Source: CAVALG01 sp963630555 | GTDB lineage: Bacteria; Bacillota; Clostridia; Oscillospirales; Acutalibacteraceae | Assembly: GCA_963630555.1 (NCBI GenBank) | Contig: CAVGND010000026.1 | Coordinates: forward strand, 1 to 25,642 | DNA length: 25,642 bases | Direction of reading: 5' to 3' | Part shown: positions 17,457 to 25,642 of the stretch, in pieces | Numbering within the stretch: the stretch's first letter is position 1 | Layout of the letters: each line of letters opens with the position of its first letter | The notes under the pieces: model-generated | Database searches by the model: none | Told to the model about the DNA's origin: nothing | Seen by the model: the letters and a program-made list of their open reading frames with translations, nothing else | Program-made: the position numbers and the translations under genes

Positions 17457-19150
17457 TATACATTTCCTCCTAATGAAATTATTGCTTGCTGAAGTTCTTC
17501 AACGACCCTGTTAAGGTCGCGGTTATAGGTCACATTCACCGCATATGCGGAGTTGTTCGTTGTGATTTTCATTGTCGGGTAACTTTTTATCCCCTTAACC
17601 GTTCCGTCCGCTTCGGGCGTGACCCTTGCCGCAACATTGCCGCCGCCGTCATACTCGATGACCTCAACCTCATCGGCAGCGTCGGCAACGCCCAATCTCG
17701 GTGTGAACACGATTTGCTGCGGGTCTTTGTGCGCCTGAATAAGGATTGTAAATTTGAATTCGCCGCCGTAGTCTACCGTGAACTCTGTATCGGTGTCTGT
17801 TGTCAACGGGTGCATCTCCGCACCCGACGTGCGGGTAATACGCGAAAAATACGAGCCGTATGAACAACCGTGCGGATTGCCGGAATAGATATATTTTGTT
17901 CCTGATCCGAGATTAAAGGTGCAGACATCAAAGGCGAGCGTTTCAGTCGTTCTGCTGTTGATATTAACGACGATTTTACCGTCGGCTTCAACCGTACCCG
18001 TGACTGCCCCGCCCGAAAAACTGAACTTGTCGTGCAGTATGTTGTATGTTTTCGGGAATATGTTTTTTGAAACGGAAATATCCAATTCGTGAATAAGAGG
18101 ACTTGCGTCATTTATTTGTACAGTCTGACCGCTGACTGTCTTTTTAACCGCATTTGCGGAGAGTTTTCCTCTTTCTTCCCGTACTGTCTCCATCGTTTTT
18201 TCGGAACTCCAGAGAATAGTCGGGCTTTCGTCCGGAAATTCATCCCACAAGAATGCGGCGCTGTTTTCTCCTGTGTCATCCTGTTTTATCCACATAGCCT
18301 TGGCATAGGCGACAGAGCTCGGATCTGCGCTGTTTTCGGACGAGCGCTCGGCAAACTGTTTGTCTGCAGCGTCTTTTTTGTAATAGCTGTCCGGATTGAC
18401 CGCCTCGGCGCTTAATGCGGCGGATGCCGCACTTGCTGCCGCTTCGGAGGCGCTGCCCGCTGCTGCCGTTACGCTGTTCGCCGCTTCGGATGCGCTGCTT
18501 GCTGCCGCCGCAGCGCTTGCCGAGGCATTTGCCGCACTTGCTGCCGCTTCGGACGCACTGCTGCCCGCCGCCGCAGCGCTGTCTGCCGCTTCGGACGCAC
18601 TGCTGCCCGCCGCCGCAGCGCTGTCTGCCGCGGATGAAGCGCTCGTTTCCGCTTCGTCGGCGCTTGTCATAGCCGCATTCGCGCGGTCGTCTGCTTTTTT
18701 AACCGCGTCTGCAAGTGCGCCGCTGAATGTTTCGGATTTTGCCTTTTCCGCGGTAGCGGCGGACGGATAAAACCTTACCCGGCACGGGTATGAATATTTA
18801 TCAAGGCAAAGATTGTTGTCACTGTCAAATGCCGAAATTATTAAAAAGAAGTTCGCAATACCGCCGACCGAAGAAATATCCTGCCCTACCGTGTATGTTA
18901 TTTCGGGGGTCTCCGCCGCAAGATCAACCGTCAGCGCGTCGGTGGCAATCAAACCGCCGCCGCCGTCGGTAATATCTATGCGAAATTGCAGTCTGTAACC
19001 GCCCTCCTGCAGTTTTACAAGTTCGGCTTTTAAATCCTTTTCGATTTTAAAAACTATGTCCGTGGCGGCTTCGTCCCCCTGCACGCCGCCGTCGCAAACC
19101 GAACGCGGGAAAACTCCGTCCGTGCTGATTTTAAATTCAAGTTCTTTCAA
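17456..19150 (-). CDS. Phage tail fibre or baseplate protein with Ala/Ser repeats
   Basis: The product is 564 aa. The N-terminal ~140 residues look beta-rich (ELEFKISTDGVFPRSV onward) and would attach to the baseplate. Residues ~150-250 are a low-complexity, collagen-free repeat of about 14 residues with the consensus SSASEAADSAAAAG, as in phage fibre stalks that form trimeric coiled coils. The C-terminal ~300 residues are beta-rich and probably the receptor-binding part. I chose the TTG at 19150 because GGGGTGAT lies just upstream, avoiding a 32-bp overlap with the giant gene; a GTG at 19159 is possible. It lies between the giant virion gene and the lysis genes, where host-binding proteins usually lie. 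The exact family is not certain. Confidence 0.75.
   Translation of the reverse strand: MKELEFKISTDGVFPRSVCDGGVQGDEAATDIVFKIEKDLKAELVKLQEGGYRLQFRIDITDGGGGLIATDALTVDLAAETPEITYTVGQDISSVGGIANFFLIISAFDSDNNLCLDKYSYPCRVRFYPSAATAEKAKSETFSGALADAVKKADDRANAAMTSADEAETSASSAADSAAAAGSSASEAADSAAAAGSSASEAAASAANASASAAAAASSASEAANSVTAAAGSASEAAASAASAALSAEAVNPDSYYKKDAADKQFAERSSENSADPSSVAYAKAMWIKQDDTGENSAAFLWDEFPDESPTILWSSEKTMETVREERGKLSANAVKKTVSGQTVQINDASPLIHELDISVSKNIFPKTYNILHDKFSFSGGAVTGTVEADGKIVVNINSRTTETLAFDVCTFNLGSGTKYIYSGNPHGCSYGSYFSRITRTSGAEMHPLTTDTDTEFTVDYGGEFKFTILIQAHKDPQQIVFTPRLGVADAADEVEVIEYDGGGNVAARVTPEADGTVKGIKSYPTMKITTNNSAYAVNVTYNRDLNRVVEELQQAIISLGGNV
18400..18690 (-). repeat. Degenerate 42-bp tandem repeats in the fibre gene
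   Basis: Bases 18541-18582 and 18583-18624 are identical 42-bp copies, and diverged copies extend on both sides. They encode the 14-residue Ala/Ser unit of the fibre stalk. Such arrays can change copy number by slippage. Confidence 0.85.
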
Positions 19151-19163
19151 TTTTATCACCCCG

Positions 19164-22100
19164 TTAATTTTTCTTGTCCTGCTTTTTGGTTTCAAGTATA
19201 ATCTTGATGTAATAATCGTCTATCCCCGCATTTTTCAAAGCCTCCTCCTTTTCCGCCTTTGTCACACTGCCCGAGCCGTCGCTGTCGGCATATTTGCGGC
19301 TCATAAGCACCCTCGCCGTAAACCATACGTCGGGCGATATGCCCTTGCTTTCCATTTCGGCAGCCTTTTGATTCGCCGCCGTCATTTCAAGCCCCGTTTT
19401 CTCGGATATAAATTTTTGCGCCGTGTAATTTTGCGCCGCTTTTTCTGCGTCCTCTATATCCTCTTTTTCAATCTTTTGTTCTTCAAGCACCTCGGCGGTC
19501 TTGTCGGCGTATTCGTCCGCCTGCTTTTTAACCTTGCCGTTTTCGTCTAAAGCGATCTCCGTCAGTTTTTGCCTTATGGCGCTGTCGGTTTTGCCTTTAC
19601 GCTTCACAAGATAATCATATTGCTTTTTATATTCGGCTTTATCGCCCTTTACGGCGGCGGCGTATGCGTCCTGCCAGTCGTCGCTGAACAGCGCACCGCG
19701 CGTCAGTGTGTTCACAATGCCTGCCGACGCACCTTCTTTAAGCGCCTTTTTAATCCCCGTTTCGGTCGTGTGTATGTTTTTATCCAAAAAGCCCGAAACG
19801 GTGTTATATATCGCCCTGCCGTCGCGGTACACATTCTGTATCGGGATATCGAAAAGGTTTGCTATCGGGCCCGCAACCTCCGCAAGTACGTCGAAGTATT
19901 CCTTTGCGCCCTTTTCTTCGTCGCTCTGTATAAATTTAAGCGCGCTGTAATATCCGTTGATTATGTCCGCAATGGGCGAGAGGTCGGAACGGTCGACCGT
20001 ATACCCCTGCATTATGCTGTAAATATCACGCAGCACGGGGAAATATCCCATAGGGTTGGTATCGGTTACAAGGTTTGAAACAAATTCGGCAATGTATTTT
20101 TCGGTGTAGGTCTTGTCCTCGTCGTCATTTCGCGCCGCCGTAACTACGGATTTAAGCAGTGCGTTTAAAGCCGTGGCAAATAAAACCGATGTTACGGCTC
20201 TTGCCGCAAATTTGCGGTTGCCGCTCTTAATCTGGTCGGCGGCGTCTATAAGCATATTCGCCGTTACCGTAGGTTCTGCCATAAACGAAGTAACCACTGT
20301 CATAAGTTTGTCCGAAGAACGCATATTGCCGCTTCGCGTAATGGTGGAATCGTATACCTGCGTAAGTTCGATTATTTCCGAAAACCGCTTGCCTGCCGCC
20401 TTGTAAAATTCTTCTGTCCCGAATTTCAGGTTGCTGTTTTTTGCCTCGGTTTCGGCAAGTATCATCTTCCACATCTTTGTCCAGGTCACTTCATCCATTT
20501 TTCCGGGCAGCCAGCCGAATACGTCAGCCCTGTATTCGCCGTCGGTAAAGAAGGATTTTAATTTGCTTTGTGCCTGTAACTCCCTGCCGTGTTCGCCCTT
20601 GTTAAGCAGCCAGTCAATCGTCTGTATACCCGTCGAAGTATCAAAACGGCCCATTTCCTTAAGCGCCGCTACAGGCGCATATTTTTTAAGCTGCTCATAT
20701 GTGGCGCCCCTGTATTTTTTGCCCCCCGTCACAAAGAAGTATTTGGGGTCAACGTAGGCGAAAGCCCTGCCGATCGCCGAGGGCTGCTGTATCGCAACCG
20801 AAAGTGAAGCGACAACGGCGTTTTTCTTGAACCTTGATATAAGTTTTTCAAGCCCCGTATCGGCGGACGGGCGCACATTGCCGTTGATATCTTCAAGGAA
20901 CCGCTCCATATATCTTTGCGCCTTGTCGCCGAAGCGGTCGCCCACTAACGGTTTAACGCCTGCGCTGACATTCCCCTCTGCGCCCGCCGTGCGGTAGTTG
21001 TATATATACATAAGGTTTTCAACCGGTACGGTAAGTGCGCTGTATCTGCAAGCGTCTATAATATGACGCCCCGCTATATCCGAAAAGCCTTGCAATACAA
21101 TCGGCGTTGACGCTTTTGGTACAAGACTCTTTGTAAACGAGGAATGCTTCATTCTCGGCGAACCCTGCTTTTTGCCGGGGTCGGTGCGTATGTAGTCGTT
21201 CGGCGTTATAAACGGGAAATAATAAGATTCGCCGAACCTTTTGTACCCGTACATTTCCATTGTGACCTTGTTGCAAAGTCCGCCGATGGTTTCCGACATA
21301 TATTTAACTATGCTGTCGGCATATCCCTTTTGTTCGGGTTCAAGTTTGTTGCAGACTTCAAGAATATCGCTGTAGGCCAATTGGTGCGCCTTGTGTTCCT
21401 GTTTGCCCACTTCGTCCGTGAAAACAACACCGCCTATGGTTATATGCTCGGCTGAACCGTAGTGCCGCTTCTGCCTTTCAAAAGACGCGTAAAGTTGCAT
21501 TGCCTGTTCCGCCGTTAATGTAAGTTCTTCACCGTGCGAAGTCTTGATTTTAATCGGATTTTTATTGACCCATTCGTTATAGTTGTATTTTTTCTTGGCT
21601 TCGTCAATAAAGGTCTGCGCACTTTCCCAGTTTCTCATACAGTCGCTCTGTGCGTTCAGAATATCCCCGAACAACCGTTCGCCGACTTTGCCGAGCCGCT
21701 TAAAGTAATATATCGGTTTAAGGTTGTTTGTTATTACGGCATTTGAAACTGCTTCTTCAAGTTTGCTCATTTCTTTTTTGGATTTAAGTTGCCCGATCCA
21801 TTCCGAACTGAGCGCTGCAAGATTTTCCGAACGGCCGCTTACTATCCGCTTGCCGGTGTTCTCTATTATGTGGGTAAAGTTTGCGGTAATATCCTCAACC
21901 ATTTGCAGTTCTTCGCTGCTTAATTGCGGCAGGGTCTTGCCGTCGATAATAAGTTTTACAAGCCCCGTGTCGTCCTGCGCCGTCCTTGTAAGTTCGCGTA
22001 AATCCGATAATATGTTCTCGTCCCACCCGAGTACGCCGCTCTGCGTTATGTTTCCGTCCTTGTCCTTAACGTCCCCCATGGCCTCATACATGTTTTTAAG

Positions 22101-25100
22101 GTGCGCCAACTGGTCGCCGTGGAACGTCGCTTTGTCATTGTCCGCAAAGGTACGGCAAACTTGAGCTGCAAAACCCTTCAGGCTTTCCGGTATGTGCTTT
22201 TTATCCGTGTTGGTTCTAAGCGCCGTTTCAATTTTTCTTACGCGGCGGCGTATGCGTTCCCGCTTGTTTGCGTCGCTTACCTTCTGTTCAGCGTTCTGCC
22301 TTGCCGTGCGCCGCTGCTCGATAAGTTGTTCGTTCTGGCGTGCTATCCGCTTTTCGGCCTTTTTAAGTTTTTCGCCGATTTCCGTTTTAGCCCCGGCATT
22401 CATAACCGATAACGCCCCTTTTATGCCGTCGCTTAATTCCTCGCGCCCTATTTCGCCGCCGTCATACCGCCGCACAAGTTCTTCAATTTCACGGTTTGCG
22501 GTTATTTCGGCTTTGGAACGCTTTTGTTCCGCGCCGCTGTCGCTGTCTACTATGTTGTCAAGGTCCGTTGCCAGAGCGTTTTTGCCCGTGCCGGAAGAAT
22601 TATTCGGGTTACTGTTGACATTCGCTTCCGTATTGTGTATACTGTTATTGGAAGCACCTAAGTTATATCTCCAACTGATTGGCTGGTTGGATACCTCTGA
22701 CTTAGGTGTTTTCCTTTTTATAGGTGTAAGCTTGTTTTCATTAACCATACGATTGATATAGTTATTAAAGTTTTCTTTTCCGTACACACTGGCAATTTGG
22801 TTGGTTTGTATCCATACTCTGTTTACCTGCTTATCTTTATTGAGATAAACAGGTATTATTATTTGATCTCCGCTTTTGTCCTTGAACTGCGAAATAAGTA
22901 GATAAAAAGTTTCACTTTGTCCTGTCTTTGATATCGCTGTACCGCGATATGCTGCATCGATATTATCTAAATTTGCAAGAACAGATAAAAATAACGATTT
23001 TCCTAATTCGTGGTAGTTGCCCTCTTCGTTGAATCCAAGACTTTGGGATTGTTCTTCACTGAAAATGTTTTTTCTTATATGTTCGGCGTTCATAACCATT
23101 GGCAAATTTTTTACGCCGTTTTCAACTAATATTTCCGGTGTTGTTTCGGTCAACTGTATACTATAAGCGTCCTCCTTTCCGGCAAGCGCCTTATCGATTT
23201 TTTCTTCAATATCATCAACCAACGCATACTTCCCGCCGTCCTCCCGGGCGGCGTTTTTTTCTGCCGTATTTGCGGTTTCCTGCATGCGTGCAACCATACC
23301 GTCCCACATATCGCGCATTTTAATAAATTCCGCTTCGATACGGTTTCCTTTAAGCCGTTCTATCATACGGCGCAAAAAGTTTTTAACCGTCTCTGTAAAG
23401 CCTTTTTTCGCCGGTGCGTCCATACGGGAAACAATGCTGTTAAAAACCTGTTCCCCGTTTTTGCCGAACGGGCCGTAGTCCGACATCATAAAGTTGGCAA
23501 CAGCCTCGCTTGTAAGTTCCGCGTCGCTTAAAGTCCTGCCGTTTATTCTTTGTTCCGCCTGCCGTCTGCTTTCTTTATACGCTTCGAAACTGTCCGCTTT
23601 CGTGCCGTTCTTAATAAACTCGGCAAACGCCGCCGAATTAACAACAAAATCCGAATAACCGCTGTATGCGTTGTCGCTTTCCAAGGTATGCGTAAATTCG
23701 TGCGCGAAAAATCTTTGCAACGGTGCCGTTTCGGCGGTTGCGAAGTATATGGTTTTGCCGTTTACCTCCGCGCCTATCGCACTGTTTTTAAAATCGTAAT
23801 CAAATACAACGTCATACCCAAGCCGCTTTGCAGCGTCCCTTATTACTTCCTGCGTTGCCCTTATGCTTTTTGAAGAATAAGGCGCATAGCCGTTACGCTC
23901 ATTCGCTACCATTTCTGCGGCGCTTATTTTTTTGTTTTTAAGTTCCGGTTCGTTAAATACGGAATTTTCGGCAGCGTTTTCACTGTACGGGAACACCGTC
24001 CTGCGTTCCGCTTTTTCTGCAAAAGTTCTGCTCGCGTCCGCTATCATATCACGGGTGGTGCTGTCATAAAGCGAATTGTCCGAAGCGCTGTTTACCGGGT
24101 TCCATTCGCGCGATATGTCAATTTCGGCGCCGTCCTTGTATTTCCCGAGTGCCTCGTCTGTCGCTTTTTCCGCTTCTTCTTTCGTTATCCGCTTTTCGCC
24201 GAATTCTTCATATTTGCTAAGCAGCGGCGAATTTTCGCCCGTTACCGCGTTCGCAAACGCCTCACGGAGTGAGTCATTGCTCTCAAGTTCGCGTATTTCG
24301 CCCTCTGAAAGCCTGTACCCCGTAAATACCTTGTCGCTTATTTCCGCCCAGCGTTCGGCAACGCGCGGCGATAATCCCCGGCTTTCAAAATCCGCTGCCG
24401 CCGCGTTTATGTTCTGCTGCCTTATCTCGTTGCCTATTTCGCGTAAAGCCTCGCCCACCTGATACGGTGTGCTGTTCTCGTTTATGCTTTTGCCGAGTTT
24501 GGCGGCTCGGCTGTCGGGCGGCAGTATTTCCGCCGCCTTCTTTATGTTTTTAACTACATCTTTTATGCCGCTGTCCGCAAGCGCGTTTTTACCGGTATTT
24601 TTAACATAATTAACCTCATATATAACATTCGGGCTCTCCATAACCCCGGCGGAAAGCGCACCCAAAAGGGCAGAGTAGGCCACCTCGTTCCAATCCACAT
24701 CCGCTTTTTGTTCGCCGAATGTTACAAGGCTTTTAAAATACGGGTCAAGTATCGACTGCAAACCCTCTTCAGTCGCTTCCGAAAGCATTGAAGCACCGTA
24801 TTTTATTGCGGCGGCTTGGAATGCGTTTCTTGCGGCAACTACCGCTTCATCCGCAACCGCTTTGTACGCTTTACCGCCCAAAGACGAAATACCGCCGAGC
24901 ACATACTGCAATCCGCTTTCCGATGCACCGTTAAGCACGGCGTAAGCCCGTGCCTGGTTAACCGTCATTCCGCTTTGCAGCCCTTGCGTATATGCACCGC
25001 CCGCACTCTGTACAAACATTGCCCCAAGACCGATGTATGTGCCGACCCCCGGTATGGCCGAAAGCGCCATGCTCGGCGCGTTTCTTACAAGGTTTGTGCC

Positions 25101-25601
25101 GAGGTCGGTAACAACGCCCTCAAAATCCCCCATGTCTTCACGGGTCAGCGCCGCCGCTATTTCGCCGGCTGTCTGTTCGGGTATTTCTTCGTTACCCGTT
25201 ACGGCGTTAACGGCGCCGCTTATATCTCTTATTATGCCTGCCGCCGCGTCGGACAGCATAACTCCCTGTCGTGCAAAAAAACTGTCCTCCGCGTCCTCTT
25301 TGCGCGCCTGTCCCTCGCGCATAACAAGGGTGGGCTTTAATTGTTCAAGATATTTTTCCGCGTCGTCCTTGTGACCCGTGTTGTATAAGTAGTTAAAGGT
25401 TTTCTTTTCGTTTTCGGTAAGGTGGTCATATGTACCCTCGCCGATATCACCGATAAGATTACCTAAATTTTTTGCATATTTTTCTTTGTTTTTTTCGCTT
25501 TCGCCTTTTGCCGCTTCATCAAGGTTTATGTACACATAAATCAAATCGGTATTTGTTTCTGCCCAAGACGGACTTGTAAGCCCGTAATACAGTAAGTACA
25601 A
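19164..25601 (-). CDS. Giant polyvalent-type phage protein with metallopeptidase motif, nuclease-like insert and LPD38-like region
   Basis: The product is about 2,145 aa, with positions counted from the TTG at 25601. The N-terminal part has hydrophobic, Gly/Ala-rich stretches (about 170-300, for example LSAIPGVGTYIGLGAMF) that may contact a membrane. H634-E-F-T-H638 is an HExxH zinc-metallopeptidase motif. Residues ~815-965 (NLPMVMN, then IASVYGKENFNNYINR) resemble the PBECR/MuF C-terminal nuclease-type domains of phage polyvalent proteins. An Asn/Ser linker and a basic coiled coil (~1070-1125) follow. Residues ~1590-1830, with AVVASLSVAIQQPSAIGRAF, resemble LPD38-type regions. The C-terminus has a perfect EF-hand-like loop, DSDGSGSVTKAE (2106-2117). 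Proteins of this type are thought to travel in the virion and be injected. The start is uncertain because a stop codon lies directly before the TTG and no ribosome binding site is seen. Confidence 0.8.
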   Translation of the reverse strand: MYLLYYGLTSPSWAETNTDLIYVYINLDEAAKGESEKNKEKYAKNLGNLIGDIGEGTYDHLTENEKKTFNYLYNTGHKDDAEKYLEQLKPTLVMREGQARKEDAEDSFFARQGVMLSDAAAGIIRDISGAVNAVTGNEEIPEQTAGEIAAALTREDMGDFEGVVTDLGTNLVRNAPSMALSAIPGVGTYIGLGAMFVQSAGGAYTQGLQSGMTVNQARAYAVLNGASESGLQYVLGGISSLGGKAYKAVADEAVVAARNAFQAAAIKYGASMLSEATEEGLQSILDPYFKSLVTFGEQKADVDWNEVAYSALLGALSAGVMESPNVIYEVNYVKNTGKNALADSGIKDVVKNIKKAAEILPPDSRAAKLGKSINENSTPYQVGEALREIGNEIRQQNINAAAADFESRGLSPRVAERWAEISDKVFTGYRLSEGEIRELESNDSLREAFANAVTGENSPLLSKYEEFGEKRITKEEAEKATDEALGKYKDGAEIDISREWNPVNSASDNSLYDSTTRDMIADASRTFAEKAERRTVFPYSENAAENSVFNEPELKNKKISAAEMVANERNGYAPYSSKSIRATQEVIRDAAKRLGYDVVFDYDFKNSAIGAEVNGKTIYFATAETAPLQRFFAHEFTHTLESDNAYSGYSDFVVNSAAFAEFIKNGTKADSFEAYKESRRQAEQRINGRTLSDAELTSEAVANFMMSDYGPFGKNGEQVFNSIVSRMDAPAKKGFTETVKNFLRRMIERLKGNRIEAEFIKMRDMWDGMVARMQETANTAEKNAAREDGGKYALVDDIEEKIDKALAGKEDAYSIQLTETTPEILVENGVKNLPMVMNAEHIRKNIFSEEQSQSLGFNEEGNYHELGKSLFLSVLANLDNIDAAYRGTAISKTGQSETFYLLISQFKDKSGDQIIIPVYLNKDKQVNRVWIQTNQIASVYGKENFNNYINRMVNENKLTPIKRKTPKSEVSNQPISWRYNLGASNNSIHNTEANVNSNPNNSSGTGKNALATDLDNIVDSDSGAEQKRSKAEITANREIEELVRRYDGGEIGREELSDGIKGALSVMNAGAKTEIGEKLKKAEKRIARQNEQLIEQRRTARQNAEQKVSDANKRERIRRRVRKIETALRTNTDKKHIPESLKGFAAQVCRTFADNDKATFHGDQLAHLKNMYEAMGDVKDKDGNITQSGVLGWDENILSDLRELTRTAQDDTGLVKLIIDGKTLPQLSSEELQMVEDITANFTHIIENTGKRIVSGRSENLAALSSEWIGQLKSKKEMSKLEEAVSNAVITNNLKPIYYFKRLGKVGERLFGDILNAQSDCMRNWESAQTFIDEAKKKYNYNEWVNKNPIKIKTSHGEELTLTAEQAMQLYASFERQKRHYGSAEHITIGGVVFTDEVGKQEHKAHQLAYSDILEVCNKLEPEQKGYADSIVKYMSETIGGLCNKVTMEMYGYKRFGESYYFPFITPNDYIRTDPGKKQGSPRMKHSSFTKSLVPKASTPIVLQGFSDIAGRHIIDACRYSALTVPVENLMYIYNYRTAGAEGNVSAGVKPLVGDRFGDKAQRYMERFLEDINGNVRPSADTGLEKLISRFKKNAVVASLSVAIQQPSAIGRAFAYVDPKYFFVTGGKKYRGATYEQLKKYAPVAALKEMGRFDTSTGIQTIDWLLNKGEHGRELQAQSKLKSFFTDGEYRADVFGWLPGKMDEVTWTKMWKMILAETEAKNSNLKFGTEEFYKAAGKRFSEIIELTQVYDSTITRSGNMRSSDKLMTVVTSFMAEPTVTANMLIDAADQIKSGNRKFAARAVTSVLFATALNALLKSVVTAARNDDEDKTYTEKYIAEFVSNLVTDTNPMGYFPVLRDIYSIMQGYTVDRSDLSPIADIINGYYSALKFIQSDEEKGAKEYFDVLAEVAGPIANLFDIPIQNVYRDGRAIYNTVSGFLDKNIHTTETGIKKALKEGASAGIVNTLTRGALFSDDWQDAYAAAVKGDKAEYKKQYDYLVKRKGKTDSAIRQKLTEIALDENGKVKKQADEYADKTAEVLEEQKIEKEDIEDAEKAAQNYTAQKFISEKTGLEMTAANQKAAEMESKGISPDVWFTARVLMSRKYADSDGSGSVTKAEKEEALKNAGIDDYYIKIILETKKQDKKN

Positions 25602-25642
25602 TTATCGAAACAAAGATACCGATAACAGCAGAAACGGCTACA
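25519..25642 (-). CDS. C-terminal end of a membrane protein, or frameshifted 5' part of the giant gene (partial)
   Basis: In another minus-strand frame the window edge is open for 40 residues up to a TGA at 25519-25521. The visible end starts with a hydrophobic helix, AVIGIFVSIIVLTVL, followed by a basic segment, RAYKSVLGRNKYRF. It overlaps the apparent start of the giant gene by about 80 bases. Either an upstream membrane protein ends here, or this is the true upstream part of the giant gene separated by a frameshift. The gene is cut by the window edge. Confidence 0.35.
   Translation of the reverse strand, partial: VAVSAVIGIFVSIIVLTVLRAYKSVLGRNKYRFDLCVHKP

Noticed and set aside
18396..18770. 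Ala/Leu-rich plus-strand frame and apparent repeat array that might suggest CRISPR
   Set aside because: The repeats are contiguous, without unique spacers, and encode the fibre stalk on the minus strand.
22570..24610. TGKNALA repeated twice in the giant protein
   Set aside because: Two seven-residue matches in separate linkers with different codons are too short to support a duplication or site.

Overview
The window looks like a chromosome segment of a Gram-positive Clostridia bacterium, probably a gut-type Oscillospirales/Ruminococcaceae relative. The reasons are the sequences of RpoB, RpoC, S12, S7, EF-G and EF-Tu, strong AAGGAGG ribosome binding sites, sigma-A promoters with TTGACA-17-TATAAT spacing, and the str-operon order. 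The species cannot be read from the sequence.

Bases 1-13393 are housekeeping and lie on the plus strand. After a gene-free 5' region (dispersed-repeat fragment, two perfect palindromes, a terminator and a consensus promoter) come rpoB and rpoC, 18 bp apart. A terminator-like hairpin follows whose loop holds the -35 box of the next promoter. Then comes the str operon rpsL-rpsG-fusA-tuf, with a probable extra promoter before tuf and a strong terminator after it. A perfect consensus promoter then drives elongator tRNA-Met(CAT) and tRNA-Glu(TTC). These genes supply the two large RNA polymerase subunits, two small-subunit ribosomal proteins, both elongation GTPases and two tRNAs.

Bases 13394-14057 hold no gene. 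They carry hairpins, a possible ~360-bp repeat element bounded by imperfect inverted repeats, and a 53-bp sequence that recurs inverted at bases 1-53.

Bases 14058-25642 are the late end of a prophage or prophage remnant, all on the minus strand. In transcription order: a C-terminal scrap of a membrane protein or a frameshifted 5' part of the next gene; a giant (~2,145 aa) polyvalent-type phage protein with an HEFTH metallopeptidase motif, a toxin-nuclease-like insert and an LPD38-like C-terminal half; an Ala/Ser-repeat tail fibre or baseplate protein; a small XkdX-like protein; an amidase endolysin; an XhlA-like protein; an r1t-type holin; and a bidirectional terminator. Most genes in this run are joined by one-base TAATG or very short junctions. 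Beyond the terminator a separate minus-strand unit begins at a consensus promoter with an 18-bp perfect palindrome between its boxes. It encodes a 34-aa cationic one-helix peptide, a 59-aa membrane protein (overlapping the next gene), a ribbon-helix-helix protein and an IS30-family transposase.

The most unusual points are the operator-controlled small-membrane-protein unit, the AT-rich toxin-like insert inside the giant phage gene, the repeat-built acidic tails on both RpoB and RpoC, and the promoter embedded in the rpoC terminator hairpin.
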